DNA of 64,000 nt. Source: JAEUMG01 sp963805405. GTDB lineage: Bacteria > Pseudomonadota > Alphaproteobacteria > Rhizobiales > Aestuariivirgaceae. The notes below the pieces were generated by a model that was not told the DNA's origin, did no database searches, and was given only the letters and a program-made list of their open reading frames with translations. The stretch lies in assembly GCA_963805405.1 (NCBI GenBank), contig CAWDUC010000010.1, positions 1 through 64,000 of the forward strand. Reading direction: 5' to 3'. This document shows positions 1 to 8,666 of this stretch, one piece after another. Each line of letters begins with the position of its first letter. The stretch's first letter is position 1. The position numbers were made by a program, and so were the translations under genes.

Positions 1-390
1 CATCGAGCGCGGCGATCGGACACGAGCGCCTGACGGTCACCGATCTCGCCGGCTGGCCGATCGTCACCTTTCCCAAGGGGACGATCCCCTATCGCAATCT
101 CGAAACGATCTTCTCCACCGCCGATCTGCCAACCCTGCCGCTGCTGCATGGCTGCGCATCCTTGTCGGCCGCCCTCCATCTGGTCCTGACCGATTTCGGC
201 ATCGGCGTCCTGCCGATCTCGATGGTGGCGGCGGAAGTCGCCGCCGGGCGCATCCGGGCCCTCGACACCGACGCGGCGGCGCGGCCGGCCGCGCTGCGCT
301 TCTGCTTCACCCATATGGCGACGCTGGAGCGGCCTTTGGTCGAAGCGCTGCTCACCGCTGCTCGAACAGGCGGTCGCAGACCAGGAATGA
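1..390 (+). CDS. LysR-family transcriptional regulator, 3' part only
   Basis: The frame is open from the left edge, so the N-terminal helix-turn-helix lies outside the window. What remains resembles the effector-binding domain of LysR regulators (segments like GWPIVTFPKG and the end of a periplasmic-binding-type fold with GIGVLPISMV). The uncorrected frame runs to 488. A one-base change near 357 would instead give the usual LysR ending LLEQAVADQE with stop at 388-390, so I place the end there and regard the extra tail as a base error. It lies just upstream of, and in the same direction as, the hydro-lyase/TRAP cassette and probably controls it; that is inference from position. Confidence 0.75.
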
Positions 391-407
391 TCGTATCTAG
401 CGATCAT
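387..407. promoter_or_regulatory. Inverted repeat, possible operator
   Basis: ATGATCG (387-393) and CGATCAT (401-407) form 7-bp arms around a 7-bp spacer, directly after the likely LysR stop and about 95 bp before the next gene. Position and symmetry suit a regulator binding site for the cassette. No regulator family can be assigned from this sequence. Confidence 0.3.
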
Positions 408-501
408 ATCTCATTCAAAATTCGATCGATTGACTGCGTCATCCTCCCGTCGGAATATCCAACTGCCGCAATGATGCGCAGCAGGTGAGGTTGCCCAGCA
501 A

Positions 502-1298
502 ATGAACGCAGGTTCCGCAAACGCCATCGTGACATCTCCCGGCGCACTTCGCCGCCAGATCAGGTCCGGCGCGTTCGATCGGCAGACCAGCGGCCAGGTG
601 CCCGGCTATCTCCAGGGCAATCTGGCGATCCTGCCCGAGCGTCTCGCCGGCGATTTCCTGCGCTTCTGCGTTCTCAATCCCAAGCCCTGCCCGCTGCTCG
701 GCGCCGGCGAGGCCGGCGATCCCTTTCTGCCGGGTCTCGGCACCGAGCTCGACATCCGCGCCGACGTGCCGCGCTACCGGATCTTCCGGGACGGCGAGCC
801 CGGCGAATGCGTCACCGACCTCAATGACGTCTGGCGCGACGATCTCGTCGCCTTCGTCATCGGCTGCTCGTTTTCCTTCGAGGACGCGCTGCAGCGGGCC
901 GGCATCGCCGTGCCGCACATCGCCGCCGGCCGCAATGTGCCGATGTATGTCACCAATCTCGAGACCAATGCCGCCGGTCCCTTCGGCGGGCCGATGGTGG
1001 TTCGATGCGGGCCTTTTCGCCGCGCGAGGCGATCCGCGCCATGATCCTGTCCGATCGCCAGCCGCTGGCCCATGGCGCGCCGCTGCATTTCGGCGACCCC
1101 GCGGCGATCGGCATCGCCGACGTGATGAAGCCCGACTTCGGCGATCCGCCTGTCATCGCCGAGGGCGCCGTGCCGGTCTTCTGGGCCTGCGGCGTCACCC
1201 CGCAAATGGCGATCCGCAGAGCCCGGCCCGACCTCGCCATCACCCACGAGCCCGGTCACATGCTGGTCACCGACCTGCTCGCCGAGCGGGGCTCGTGA
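502..1298 (+). CDS. DUF1445/UPF0317 putative hydro-lyase (frameshifted)
   Basis: Two overlapping frames together give a complete protein of about 265 residues. The first (from ATG 502) runs through GYLQGNLAILP to GPMVV. The second resumes at SMRAF and carries the family-typical PLHFGDPAAIGI and VFWACGVTPQ segments. The switch is at about 1002-1005 and a single missing base restores it. The family is annotated as putative hydro-lyase, with no proven reaction. Its Bacillus member YcsI sits in the 5-oxoprolinase gene cluster, which suggests a role with lactams or cyclic amides. Here it precedes a TRAP transporter and an amidase. Confidence 0.85.
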
Positions 1299-1348
1299 TC
1301 ACCCGCCTTTCATCCACACTCGCAACCCTCGAAACACGGAGCCACGAC

Positions 1349-2411
1349 ATGAAAGTTCTTCTTGCCAGCCTGACGCTCTCGACCTGCCTTCTCGGCGCGC
1401 TCTCGCCCGCCACGGCCCAGGAGCTCGACGACACGACGTTCTCGGTCGTCGGCAGCTGGAGCAACCTGCCGCTCTACAAGGAGTTCGAGAGCACCTTCTG
1501 GACGAAGACCCTGCCCGAGGATTCCAAGGGCAAGATCACCGTCCAGATGACCACCTTCGACCAGATGGGCGTCAAGGGCGCCGACGTCTTCCGCATGCTC
1601 GGCGATGGCGTCTTCGATGTCGGCATGACCGTCGGCGACTACACGGTCGGCGATGCGCCGGAGCTCGAAGGCCTCGACGTACCGCTGATCGCGACCGACG
1701 CGGCGACCGAGAAGAAAGTGGTCGACGCGGCCCGGCCGATGGTCGAGGACATCATGAAGGATCGCTTCGGCGCCAAGCTCCTCGCCATTGCGCCCTATCC
1801 GCCGCAGGTCGTCTTCTGCAAGCCGGCGGTCAAGAGCCTCGCCGACCTCAAGGGCAAGAAGGTCCGCGCCTCCGGCCGGATGACCGCGATCCTCCTCGAA
1901 AAGCTCGGCGCCGAGGGCATCACCATGTCCTTCTCGGAAGTGCCGGGCGCGCTGGAGCGCGGCGTCATCGACTGCGCCGTCACCGGTGCCGGTTCGGGCT
2001 ATTCGGCCGGCTGGTGGGAAATCCTCGACCCATCTCCTCGCTTTGCCGCTCGGCGGCTGGGATCCGGTGATCACCGCCATGAACATGGACAAGTGGAACG
2101 ACCTGTCGCCGCAGATGCAGACCTTCCTCCAGGATGAGATCAAGACCAAGTTCGAGGACAAGGTCTGGGCCGATGCCGGCGACGCCCTGGCGCGCGACAT
2201 CGCCTGCCTCACCGGCAAGGGCGAGTGCAAGGCCGGCAAGGCCGCGTCGATGACCCTGGTCGAGCCGACCAAGGAAGACGAGGCGCTGGCCAAGAAGGTG
2301 CTGACCGAGGACGTGTTGCCGGACTGGGCCAAGCGCGCCGGTGGCGACTGGGCCAAGCGCTGGAACGACAGCGTCGGCAAGGTCGTCGGCGTCTCCGTCG
2401 CCGCGCAGTAA
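1349..2411 (+). CDS. dctP: TRAP transporter substrate-binding protein DctP-type (frameshifted)
   Basis: This is the periplasmic solute receptor of a tripartite ATP-independent transporter. The first ~24 residues are a clear signal peptide (hydrophobic run, then PATAQ/ELDD). The mature protein has the DctP-type middle region around KSLADLKGKKVRASG and the ligand-pocket segment FSEVPGALERGVIDCAVTG. The frame changes at about 2029-2031, in a CCC run; removing one C joins WWEILD to HLLALPLGGWDP and gives roughly 354 residues, the normal length. It is first of a dctP-dctQ-dctM set. The substrate is not evident; the flanking amidase and DUF1445 protein suggest an amide or carboxylate. Confidence 0.9.
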
Positions 2412-2424
2412 GGCTTTCAAGAAT

Positions 2425-2453
2425 CGGGAGGCATCCGGCCCGGATGTCTCCCG
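2425..2453 (+). promoter_or_regulatory. Strong intercistronic hairpin between dctP and dctQ
   Basis: CGGGAGGCATCC and GGATGTCTCCCG pair as a 12-bp stem (one G-U pair) around a 5-base loop, 13 bases after the dctP stop. There is no U-tract. Such stems behind binding-protein genes commonly protect the upstream mRNA or attenuate read-through so that the receptor is made in excess of the permease; that function is inferred. Confidence 0.6.
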
Positions 2454-2533
2454 CACTTTCTCGCGGGTTCGAGACGATCGCTCCGGCAGGTCGCTGCCGT
2501 TTTTTCAGAGATCATGCATGAGGGATCATCGTC

Positions 2534-3112
2534 ATGGCTGACACCGAGACGGCAGGCGGCAGTGGGCCGGCGAGGATCGCGGCAGGGATCGCCAGGATCA
2601 ACCGGGGGATCGCCATCGTCGCCGGCGTCGCGCTTCTGGCGACGGTCGCGCTGATCCTCGTCGAGATCGTCATGCGCCAGACCTCCTATGGCAGCATCGG
2701 CGGCTCGGACGAGATCTCCGGCTATGTCATGGCCGGCGTCGCCACCTGGGGCTTTGCCTATGCCCTGACCGAGCGGGCCCATGTCAGGATCGACATCCTG
2801 CAGGCCCGGCTGCCGCTTGCCGGCAAGGGGCTGTTCGACCTCATCGCCCTCGCCAGCCTGTGCGGGATCGCGCTCGTCGTGTCGTTCTATTCCTGGTCGG
2901 TTCTTGCCAAGACGCTGGCCCGCGACAGCCACGCCAATACGCCGCTGGCGACGCCTTTGTGGATTCCGCAGTCGATCTGGTTCGGCGGCTGGGTGTGGCT
3001 GGCCATCGTTTCCGCCGTGCTTCTCGCCTGCATCCTGATCCTGACCGCCAGGCGGGAGTGGGACAGCGTCCGCGCCATTGCCGGCGGCGGCACCGAAACC
3101 GGAGAGCTGTGA
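2534..3112 (+). CDS. dctQ: TRAP transporter small permease DctQ-type
   Basis: An intact 192-residue protein with four predicted hydrophobic membrane segments (about residues 29-52, 62-82, 103-125 and 150-170) and the DctQ-type stretch GSDEISGYVMAG. It is the small membrane subunit that pairs with DctM. The stop codon shares one base with the dctM start (TGATG), so the two are translationally coupled. Confidence 0.92.
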   Translation: MADTETAGGSGPARIAAGIARINRGIAIVAGVALLATVALILVEIVMRQTSYGSIGGSDEISGYVMAGVATWGFAYALTERAHVRIDILQARLPLAGKGLFDLIALASLCGIALVVSFYSWSVLAKTLARDSHANTPLATPLWIPQSIWFGGWVWLAIVSAVLLACILILTARREWDSVRAIAGGGTETGEL

Positions 3113-4393
3113 TGATCTGGTCCGTCGGCTTCGGCCTCCTCGGTCTTCTGGCGCTGTCGCTGCCGGTCGGTGTCGTCCTCTTCCTGCTCGGCATCGGCAT
3201 CGACAGCTTCTATTCCCCCTTCCCGCTGATCCGCGGTCTCGGGCAGATCGTCTATTCCTCCTCCGACAGCTTTCTCCTGATCGCCATTCCGTTCTTCGTC
3301 CTGCTCGGCGAGATCCTGGTCCGGGCGGGCATCGCCGAGCGCACCTACAAATCGCCTCGACGCCTGGTTCTCCTGGCTGCCCGGCGGCCTCATCCACGCC
3401 AATATCGGCACGGCGACGCTGTTCTCGGCGACATCCGGTTCCTCGGTCGCCACTGCCGCGACGGTCGCCACCGTCGCCATGCCCCAGGCGGAGCGGCTCG
3501 GCTACGACCAGCGGCTGTTTGCCGGAGCGATCGCCGCCGGCGGCACGCTCGGCATCCTGATTCCGCCCTCGATCAACCTGATCGTCTACGGCTTCCTGAC
3601 CGAGACCTCGGTGCCGCGGCTGTTTCTCGCCGGCCTCGTTCCCGGCCTGTTGATGGCGGTCGGCTTCATGGCCGTCACCGCCCTGATCTGCGCACGCAAT
3701 CCGAAGCTCGGCGGCCCCAGCCGCTCCTTCTCCTGGAAGGAGAGGATCTCCGGCCTGCGCCACCTCGTTCCGATCGGCGTGCTGTTTGCGGTCGTCGTCG
3801 GCTCGATCTATCGCGGCTGGGCGACGCCCACCGAAGCCGCCGCCATCGGCGTCGCCATGGCCTTTCTGATCGCCGCCTTCTATCGCGCCGTGACCTTCGC
3901 GATGGTCACCGAGGCGCTGCTCGGCACGATCAAGACGACGGCGATGATCATGTTCGTCATCGTCGGCGCCTATTTCCTCAACTACACCCTCGCCTCTGCA
4001 GGGCTGGGACGGCAGCTCACCGACCTCCTCGAAAATCTCGGCCTCGGCGCCTATGGCACGCTGATGGTGGTGATCGTGATGTATATCGTTCTCGGCTTCT
4101 TCATCGAGACGCTGTCCTTGATGATCGCGACCATCCCGATCGTCGTGCCGATCATTGCAGACCTCGGCTTCGACAAGGTCTGGTTCGGCATCCTGATGAT
4201 CGTGCTGATCGAGATGGCGCTGATCACCCCGCCGGTCGGCCTCAACCTCTATGTCGTGCAGGGCGCGCGGACCAAGGGCTCGCTGACCGACGTGATGGTG
4301 GGCGTCATTCCCTATGTCCTCGTCATGCTGGCAATGGTCGCCGTCCTCGTCGTCTTTCCCGACCTCGCGCTCTTCCTCACAGACGGTCTCTGA
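3112..4393 (+). CDS. dctM: TRAP transporter large permease DctM-type (frameshifted)
   Basis: The large, transport-mediating membrane subunit of the TRAP system, driven by a sodium or proton gradient in the family. It is very hydrophobic, with family segments such as FLLIAIPFFVLLGE, ATSGSSVATAATVATVAMP and LIPPSINLIVYG. The frame changes at about 3355-3356; removing one C from a CC pair joins YKSLDAWFSWLPGG and gives about 427 residues, the standard length. The C-terminus (LITPPVGLNLYVVQG) is typical. It overlaps the dctQ stop by one base and is followed 30 bases later by the DUF2848 gene. Confidence 0.93.
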
Positions 4394-4422
4394 CCCGAAC
4401 TCGCCAAACCACAAGGTATCCC

Positions 4423-5121
4423 GTGACACTTCGACTGACTTTCGACGCCATCGGCCACGGCGCCATCTTCGTTGCGCTCGACAATGCCGTGATCGCCGGC
4501 TGGACCGGCCGCGACCAGGCGGCCGTCGACCATCACATCGCCGAGCTCCAGGCGATCGGCGTTGCGCCGCCCTCCTCGGTGCCGCTGTTCTACCGGGTCG
4601 GCGCCGAACTCCTGACCCAGGCGCCGGTGATCCAGACGGTCGGCGCGACCTCGTCGGGCGAGATCGAGCCGCTGCTGCTCGACGACGGCAATGCGCTCTA
4701 TCTCGGCCTTGGCTCCGACCATACCGACCGCGAACTGGAGGCCCACTCCGTCGCCCTGTCGAAGCAGGCCTGCCCGAAGCCGGTCGCAACGACGCTCTGG
4801 CGTTTCGACGAGGTGAAGGACCATCTCGACGAGATCCTGCTCCAGTCCTTCGTCCGCGACGACGAGACGGCGGAGTGGACCGCCTATCAGGACGGCACCG
4901 TGGGAAAGATCCGGCCGCTTGCAGAGCTTGCGCAGAAATGCCCGCTGGCATCCGGCGACACCCGCCTCGAACCGGGCACGGCGATGATGTGCGGCACGCT
5001 CGGCGTTCTGTCCGGGGGCGTTCGCCCGGCGCGGCATTTTAAGATGGTGATGACCGATCCGGTGCTTTCGCGCAGCATCACGCACCAGTATGAGTGCCGG
5101 GTCCTTCCGAACGTCAGCTGA
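4423..5121 (+). CDS. DUF2848 family protein
   Basis: An intact frame of about 232 residues. The start is taken as GTG at 4423, with AAGGTAT just upstream and the family-like N-terminus VTLRLTFDAIG. The protein contains the SDHTDRELE segment and a C-terminal GTAMMCGTLG segment characteristic of DUF2848 proteins. No reaction is proven. Members are often found beside amidases and TRAP or ABC transporters, as here. It lies in the same transcription unit between dctM and the amidase (12-base gap to the amidase ATG). Confidence 0.8.
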   Translation: MTLRLTFDAIGHGAIFVALDNAVIAGWTGRDQAAVDHHIAELQAIGVAPPSSVPLFYRVGAELLTQAPVIQTVGATSSGEIEPLLLDDGNALYLGLGSDHTDRELEAHSVALSKQACPKPVATTLWRFDEVKDHLDEILLQSFVRDDETAEWTAYQDGTVGKIRPLAELAQKCPLASGDTRLEPGTAMMCGTLGVLSGGVRPARHFKMVMTDPVLSRSITHQYECRVLPNVS

Positions 5122-5132
5122 GGAAACCAAAG

Positions 5133-6455
5133 ATGGATCGTCTCTCGCCGCTGCAGCGCGCCGCCGGCCGCATCACCTTCCGCGCCGTCGACCACGCCGC
5201 ACAGGCGGTGTCGCGGGTGCATGATCTCGACGAGGACGTGGCAGGCGCGATCTTTACTCGCTTCGACGCGGCGAAGATCATGGCCGAGGCCGCGGCGCTC
5301 GATGCGGACGCGGCGCGAAGGACGAAGCCGCTTGCGGGCCTGCTCGTCGCGATCAAGGATCTCTTCGACGAGGAAGGCGAGGTGACCACCGCCGGTTCGG
5401 TGCAGCTCGGCGCCGCCGCGCCCGCGTCGTCGGACGCTGCCACCGTCGCGCGGCTGAGGGCTGCCGGGGCGATCTGCTTCGGCCGGACCAACATGTCGGA
5501 ATTTGCCTATTCCGGCGTCGGGCTCAATCCGCATTACGGCACGCCCGGCAACAGCCACGACCCGGCCCGCATTCCCGGCGGATCGACCTCCGGCGGCGGC
5601 GTCGCGGTCGCCTACGGCATCGTCGATGCCGCGCTCGGCTCCGATACGGGCGGATCGATCCGCATTCCCGCCGCCTTCAACGCACTGGCCGGCTTCAAGC
5701 CGACGCAGAGTGCCGTTCCGCTCGACGGGGCATTTCCGCTGTCGGGGACCTATGACAGCATCGGACCGATCGCACCTGATATCGCCACCTGCGCCGCTCT
5801 TCATGCCGTCCTTTCCGGCACGTCGCAGCCGGATGGAGACGGCCCTGCGGCTCACGAGCTGAAGCTCGGCGTCTTCCGCAATGTCGTTACCGACGGCATG
5901 GACCCGCAGGTTACCGCCGATTTCGCGGCGGCGCTCGAAGCGCTTCAAGAGGCAGGCGTGACGCTGGTCGACGTCGACTTCCCCGAGCTTGCCGGAGCCG
6001 GTGCGGTCAACCGGGTGATCGTTGCGGAGGAGGCGCATGCGATCCACGAAGGCTATCTGTCCGCGCTCGAAACCACTGGCGATCCGCGCGTCCTCAGGCG
6101 TATCCGGTCGGCAGAGAGCTTTGCCGAGGGCGAGGTCGCGGCGGCCCGCAAGACCAGACAGGAAGCCATCGCGGCGTTTTCAAAGCTGGCCACGGGCTTC
6201 GACGCGTTTCTCGCGCCGACCGTGCCGATCGTCCCGCCGACGATCGCCGAGGTGGAAGAGGATTTCGACCGGCTGAACGCGCTGATCCTGCGCAATCCGT
6301 CGACGATCAATTTCCTCGACGGCTGCGCGGCAACCGTGCCGATGCACGAGGCCGGCGAACTGCCGAGCGGTCTGATGATCGTCGGCCCTGCCGGCGCCGA
6401 CTGGAAGATCCTCGCCATCGCCGATGTTCTCGAAGGCATCGTCGGCGCCCGCTGA
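5133..6455 (+). CDS. Amidase signature family hydrolase
   Basis: An intact 440-residue amidase starting at ATG 5133 behind a good AGGAAA ribosome site. The Ser-cisSer-Lys triad is visible: Lys75 in VAIKDLF, the cis-serine in GGSTSGGG (151-153) and the nucleophile Ser175 in DTGGSIRIP. The enzyme hydrolyses a C-N amide bond. It resembles the AtzF/Asp-tRNA amidotransferase-like group, but there are no gatB or gatC genes nearby and it sits with a TRAP transporter, so a catabolic amidase is much more likely than GatA. The substrate is unknown. Confidence 0.9.
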   Translation: MDRLSPLQRAAGRITFRAVDHAAQAVSRVHDLDEDVAGAIFTRFDAAKIMAEAAALDADAARRTKPLAGLLVAIKDLFDEEGEVTTAGSVQLGAAAPASSDAATVARLRAAGAICFGRTNMSEFAYSGVGLNPHYGTPGNSHDPARIPGGSTSGGGVAVAYGIVDAALGSDTGGSIRIPAAFNALAGFKPTQSAVPLDGAFPLSGTYDSIGPIAPDIATCAALHAVLSGTSQPDGDGPAAHELKLGVFRNVVTDGMDPQVTADFAAALEALQEAGVTLVDVDFPELAGAGAVNRVIVAEEAHAIHEGYLSALETTGDPRVLRRIRSAESFAEGEVAAARKTRQEAIAAFSKLATGFDAFLAPTVPIVPPTIAEVEEDFDRLNALILRNPSTINFLDGCAATVPMHEAGELPSGLMIVGPAGADWKILAIADVLEGIVGAR

Positions 6456-6519
6456 CGGCGCCTCGATCGCAAGGAAAGCGCCGCTGCCGCAACCGGGATC
6501 TGCCCGGCGATCTCCCGAA

Positions 6520-6538
6520 GAGGGCCCTGAGGGCCCTC
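6520..6538. terminator. Bidirectional hairpin between convergent genes
   Basis: GAGGGCCC and GGGCCCTC form an 8-bp stem with a 3-base loop between the end of the plus-strand amidase and the end of the minus-strand DUF1007 gene. There is no T-run on either side, so this is a terminator by position only. Confidence 0.45.
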
Positions 6539-6542
6539 GAGA

Positions 6543-7268
6543 TCAGCGGCCGGCAGGACCGGGCCGGGCCGCGCTGACATGCACGGGCGAGTTCGCGCGG
6601 CAGTCGATCTCGAACCGTGTCGCCAGGGCCTCGGAAAAGTTGATGCCGTCCTCGGGCGGCGGCGCGCTGTCGTCCGGCCCGAGCTGTGCCAGCGTCGCCA
6701 TCCAGATCTTCTCGGCCTCGTCCGGCGTCGGCGTCACCATCTGGCGATGACAGCTGTCGGCGATGCCGTTCAGGCTGAAGCGGCCGACGTCGGGAAAGTC
6801 GAAGGCGACGAAATAGGTCTTGTCGAAATTGGCCAGCGTCACCCGCGTCTTCGTCAGGTCGACGGGGTGGACGAGGCCCATGGTGAAGCGGAACAAAAGC
6901 TTGCCGGTCTTGTCGTCCCAGCTGACGTCGAATTTCTTCGGCGGCACCAGCGGCAGATCCTCCTGGCCGATCTTGGCGAAGGTATAGAAGCCCCATTCCG
7001 CGATCGACTTGCGCACCTGCTCGCCGACGGCGGCGAGTTCGTCCGGATCGAGCTTGCCATTGGCGTTCTTGTCGAAATCGGGAATGACGCTGGCCGAGAA
7101 CAGCTCGTCCATCGCCCAGATGTTCTTCAGCCCGGTCAGATGCCCCTTGCCGTCGCCATCGACCTCCATGCGGGCATCGACGAAGACATGGGGATGCGCC
7201 ATGGCCGGCAAAGGCGCGGCAAGACAGACCATCGCGGCGAGAATGCCGCGGAATTTCGTTGCCGTCAT
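6543..7268 (-). CDS. DUF1007 family periplasmic protein (copy 1)
   Basis: About 241 residues from the ATG at 7268. This start is chosen because it gives a signal peptide (MTATKFRGILAAMVCLAAP, cleavage near PAMA/HPHVF); the frame extends upstream without one. The mature protein begins with the DUF1007 hallmark HPHVFVDA. A segment like DFDKNANGKLDPDELA resembles an EF-hand-type metal loop. The function is unknown. DUF1007 proteins commonly neighbour nickel/cobalt permeases, consistent with the CbiM-like gene 1.4 kb away. It is divergent from the second DUF1007 gene. Confidence 0.85.
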   Translation of the reverse strand: MTATKFRGILAAMVCLAAPLPAMAHPHVFVDARMEVDGDGKGHLTGLKNIWAMDELFSASVIPDFDKNANGKLDPDELAAVGEQVRKSIAEWGFYTFAKIGQEDLPLVPPKKFDVSWDDKTGKLLFRFTMGLVHPVDLTKTRVTLANFDKTYFVAFDFPDVGRFSLNGIADSCHRQMVTPTPDEAEKIWMATLAQLGPDDSAPPPEDGINFSEALATRFEIDCRANSPVHVSAARPGPAGR

Positions 7269-7449
7269 GCCGTTTCCAACCCTTTTGTCCCCAGCGATCG
7301 GAGATCGCATCAACATTGTGGCGACAATCCAAGCCGGTGACGCCAACCTCTGACGCCATAGTGCCTCGCCCTAGTGGTGCAGGCCTTGTTCTCGCCATGG
7401 CGTCCTGATGCAACGGACCGGGCGGATGGCCGCGAAGAACGGACGAAAC

Positions 7450-8134
7450 ATGCTGCAACGACGCCGGAAACGATCGAGGGCATGGCTCTGCGGCCTGTCC
7501 GCCATGGCCGTTGCCAGCTTTCTCAGCATCTCCGGCGTTGGCCCACCCCCATGTCTTCGTCACCGCCTCGGTGCAGTTTACCGGCGATGGTCATGGCGAC
7601 CTGACGGCGGTCCGCACGGCCTGGGTCTTCGACGAGGTGTTTTCCTCCTCGCTGCTGTTCGATTTCGACGAGAATGCCGACGGCAAGCTCGAGGACGACG
7701 AGTTGAAGAAGGTGGCTGGAACCGTTCTCGGCTCGGCCAAAGAGTATCACTTCTTCACCTTTCTCAAGGATGCGGGCGTGCCGGTGGCGCTGTCGGCCCC
7801 CGATCGGTTTCGCGCCCGGTTCGAAAACGGGCATCTGGTGATCCTCACCCAGATGCACCCGGAAAAGCCGGTGAAACTGGCCAGCGCCGACCTGACGCTG
7901 TCGATCTATGATCCGAGCTATTACGTCTCCTTCGACGTCGGGCGGAACGACCAGGTCAAGCTGACCGACATGCCGGCCTCCTGCCACGCATCCCTCGACG
8001 CCACCAAGCCGAGCCAGGACGCCACCGCCTGGATGAAGCAGGTGGCGGGGCTCGGAACGTCCCAGAGCATTCCGGCCGACGGCATCAACTATGCCGAGCT
8101 TCTGTCCACCCGCGTCGTCCTCGACTGCCGCTGA
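7450..8134 (+). CDS. DUF1007 family periplasmic protein (copy 2, frameshifted in signal peptide)
   Basis: A second DUF1007 protein divergent from the first. Mature residues start ALAHPHVFVTA and include DFDENADGKLEDDELK, an EF-hand-like acidic loop, and a C-terminal ADGINYAELLSTRVVLDC matching the first copy (EDGINFSEALATRFEIDC). The signal peptide (MLQRRRKRSRAWLCGLSAMAV from 7450) lies in another frame; one base around 7535-7545 joins it to the mature part. Without correction only a short TTG-started product lacking a good signal is possible. The two copies differ clearly in sequence, so this is an old duplication. Confidence 0.82.
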
Positions 8135-8197
8135 AGGAGGCAGGGAAGGTATGAGAGGACGATCGCTTGAAGTCGGGCCCGGCTCGCGATTGGCCTG

Positions 8198-8319
8198 ATC
8201 TCCCCCCTTGCGGGGGAGATGCCGGCAGGCAGAGGGGGCGCCGCGGCACCAGCCTGTCAAATGCTGGCGCCATACCCCCCTCTGGGTTGCCACCTCATCT
8301 CCCCCGCAAGGGGGGAGAT
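8198..8319. repeat. Palindromic intergenic repeat element (RIME-like)
   Basis: Two 23-base units (8198-8220 and 8297-8319) are exact reverse complements of each other, and each is itself a hairpin of the form ATCTCCCCC...GGGGGAGAT. Between them lie a second inverted pair (AGAGGGGG and CCCCCTCT) and a GC-rich centre. This nested-palindrome design is typical of mosaic intergenic repeats spread through rhizobial genomes. It lies between a DUF1007 gene and the riboswitch and may also act as a transcription barrier. Confidence 0.75.
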
Positions 8320-8412
8320 CGAAGCGGGAGCGACGGCGATTGCCTTCAAGCGATCCCCGGACGACGCCTGCATCGGCTTGAGCCGAAGATCACATTCCCG
8401 TAATCATCGCAG

Positions 8413-8598
8413 CGATGGTTCCGCCGAGCCGAGTCGCGAGGCGGATGAAAAGGGAACACGGTGAGGCGTACCCATCAGGGACCGAGACCGTGGCTGCCCC
8501 CGCAACTGTGAGCGGCGAGCGCTGTCCGAAATGCCACTGGCCAAGAGGTCGGGAAGGCGGACAGGGCGACGACCCGCAAGCCAGGAGACCTGCCATCA
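8413..8598 (+). ncRNA. Cobalamin riboswitch
   Basis: The leader contains the conserved elements of the B12 riboswitch in the right order: a 5' stem around GGTTCCGCC, the GATGAAAAGGGAACACGG block (about 8446-8463), GCCCCCGCAACTGT (about 8497-8510), GCCACTGG with GGGAAGGCG (about 8533-8559), and the B12 box AGCCAGGAGACCTGCC (8579-8594). The gene below starts at 8667, leaving about 70 bases for an expression platform. It should shut down the downstream transporter when adenosylcobalamin is abundant. Confidence 0.93.
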
Positions 8599-8666
8599 CC
8601 CAGCGCGCCCCGGACGGGCGCTCCTTCAAACGATCCTCGCACGGTGGGTGCGACAGGAGACAAGTC

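Noticed and set aside
2417..4951. An 844-codon open frame on the minus strand
   Set aside because: It lies antisense to dctQ, dctM and DUF2848, has extreme Arg/Gly/Asp composition and no recognisable domain; it is a by-product of strong G+C third-position bias.
5133..6455. Amidase as GatA of the Glu-tRNA amidotransferase
   Set aside because: No gatB or gatC nearby and the gene is embedded in a transporter cassette.
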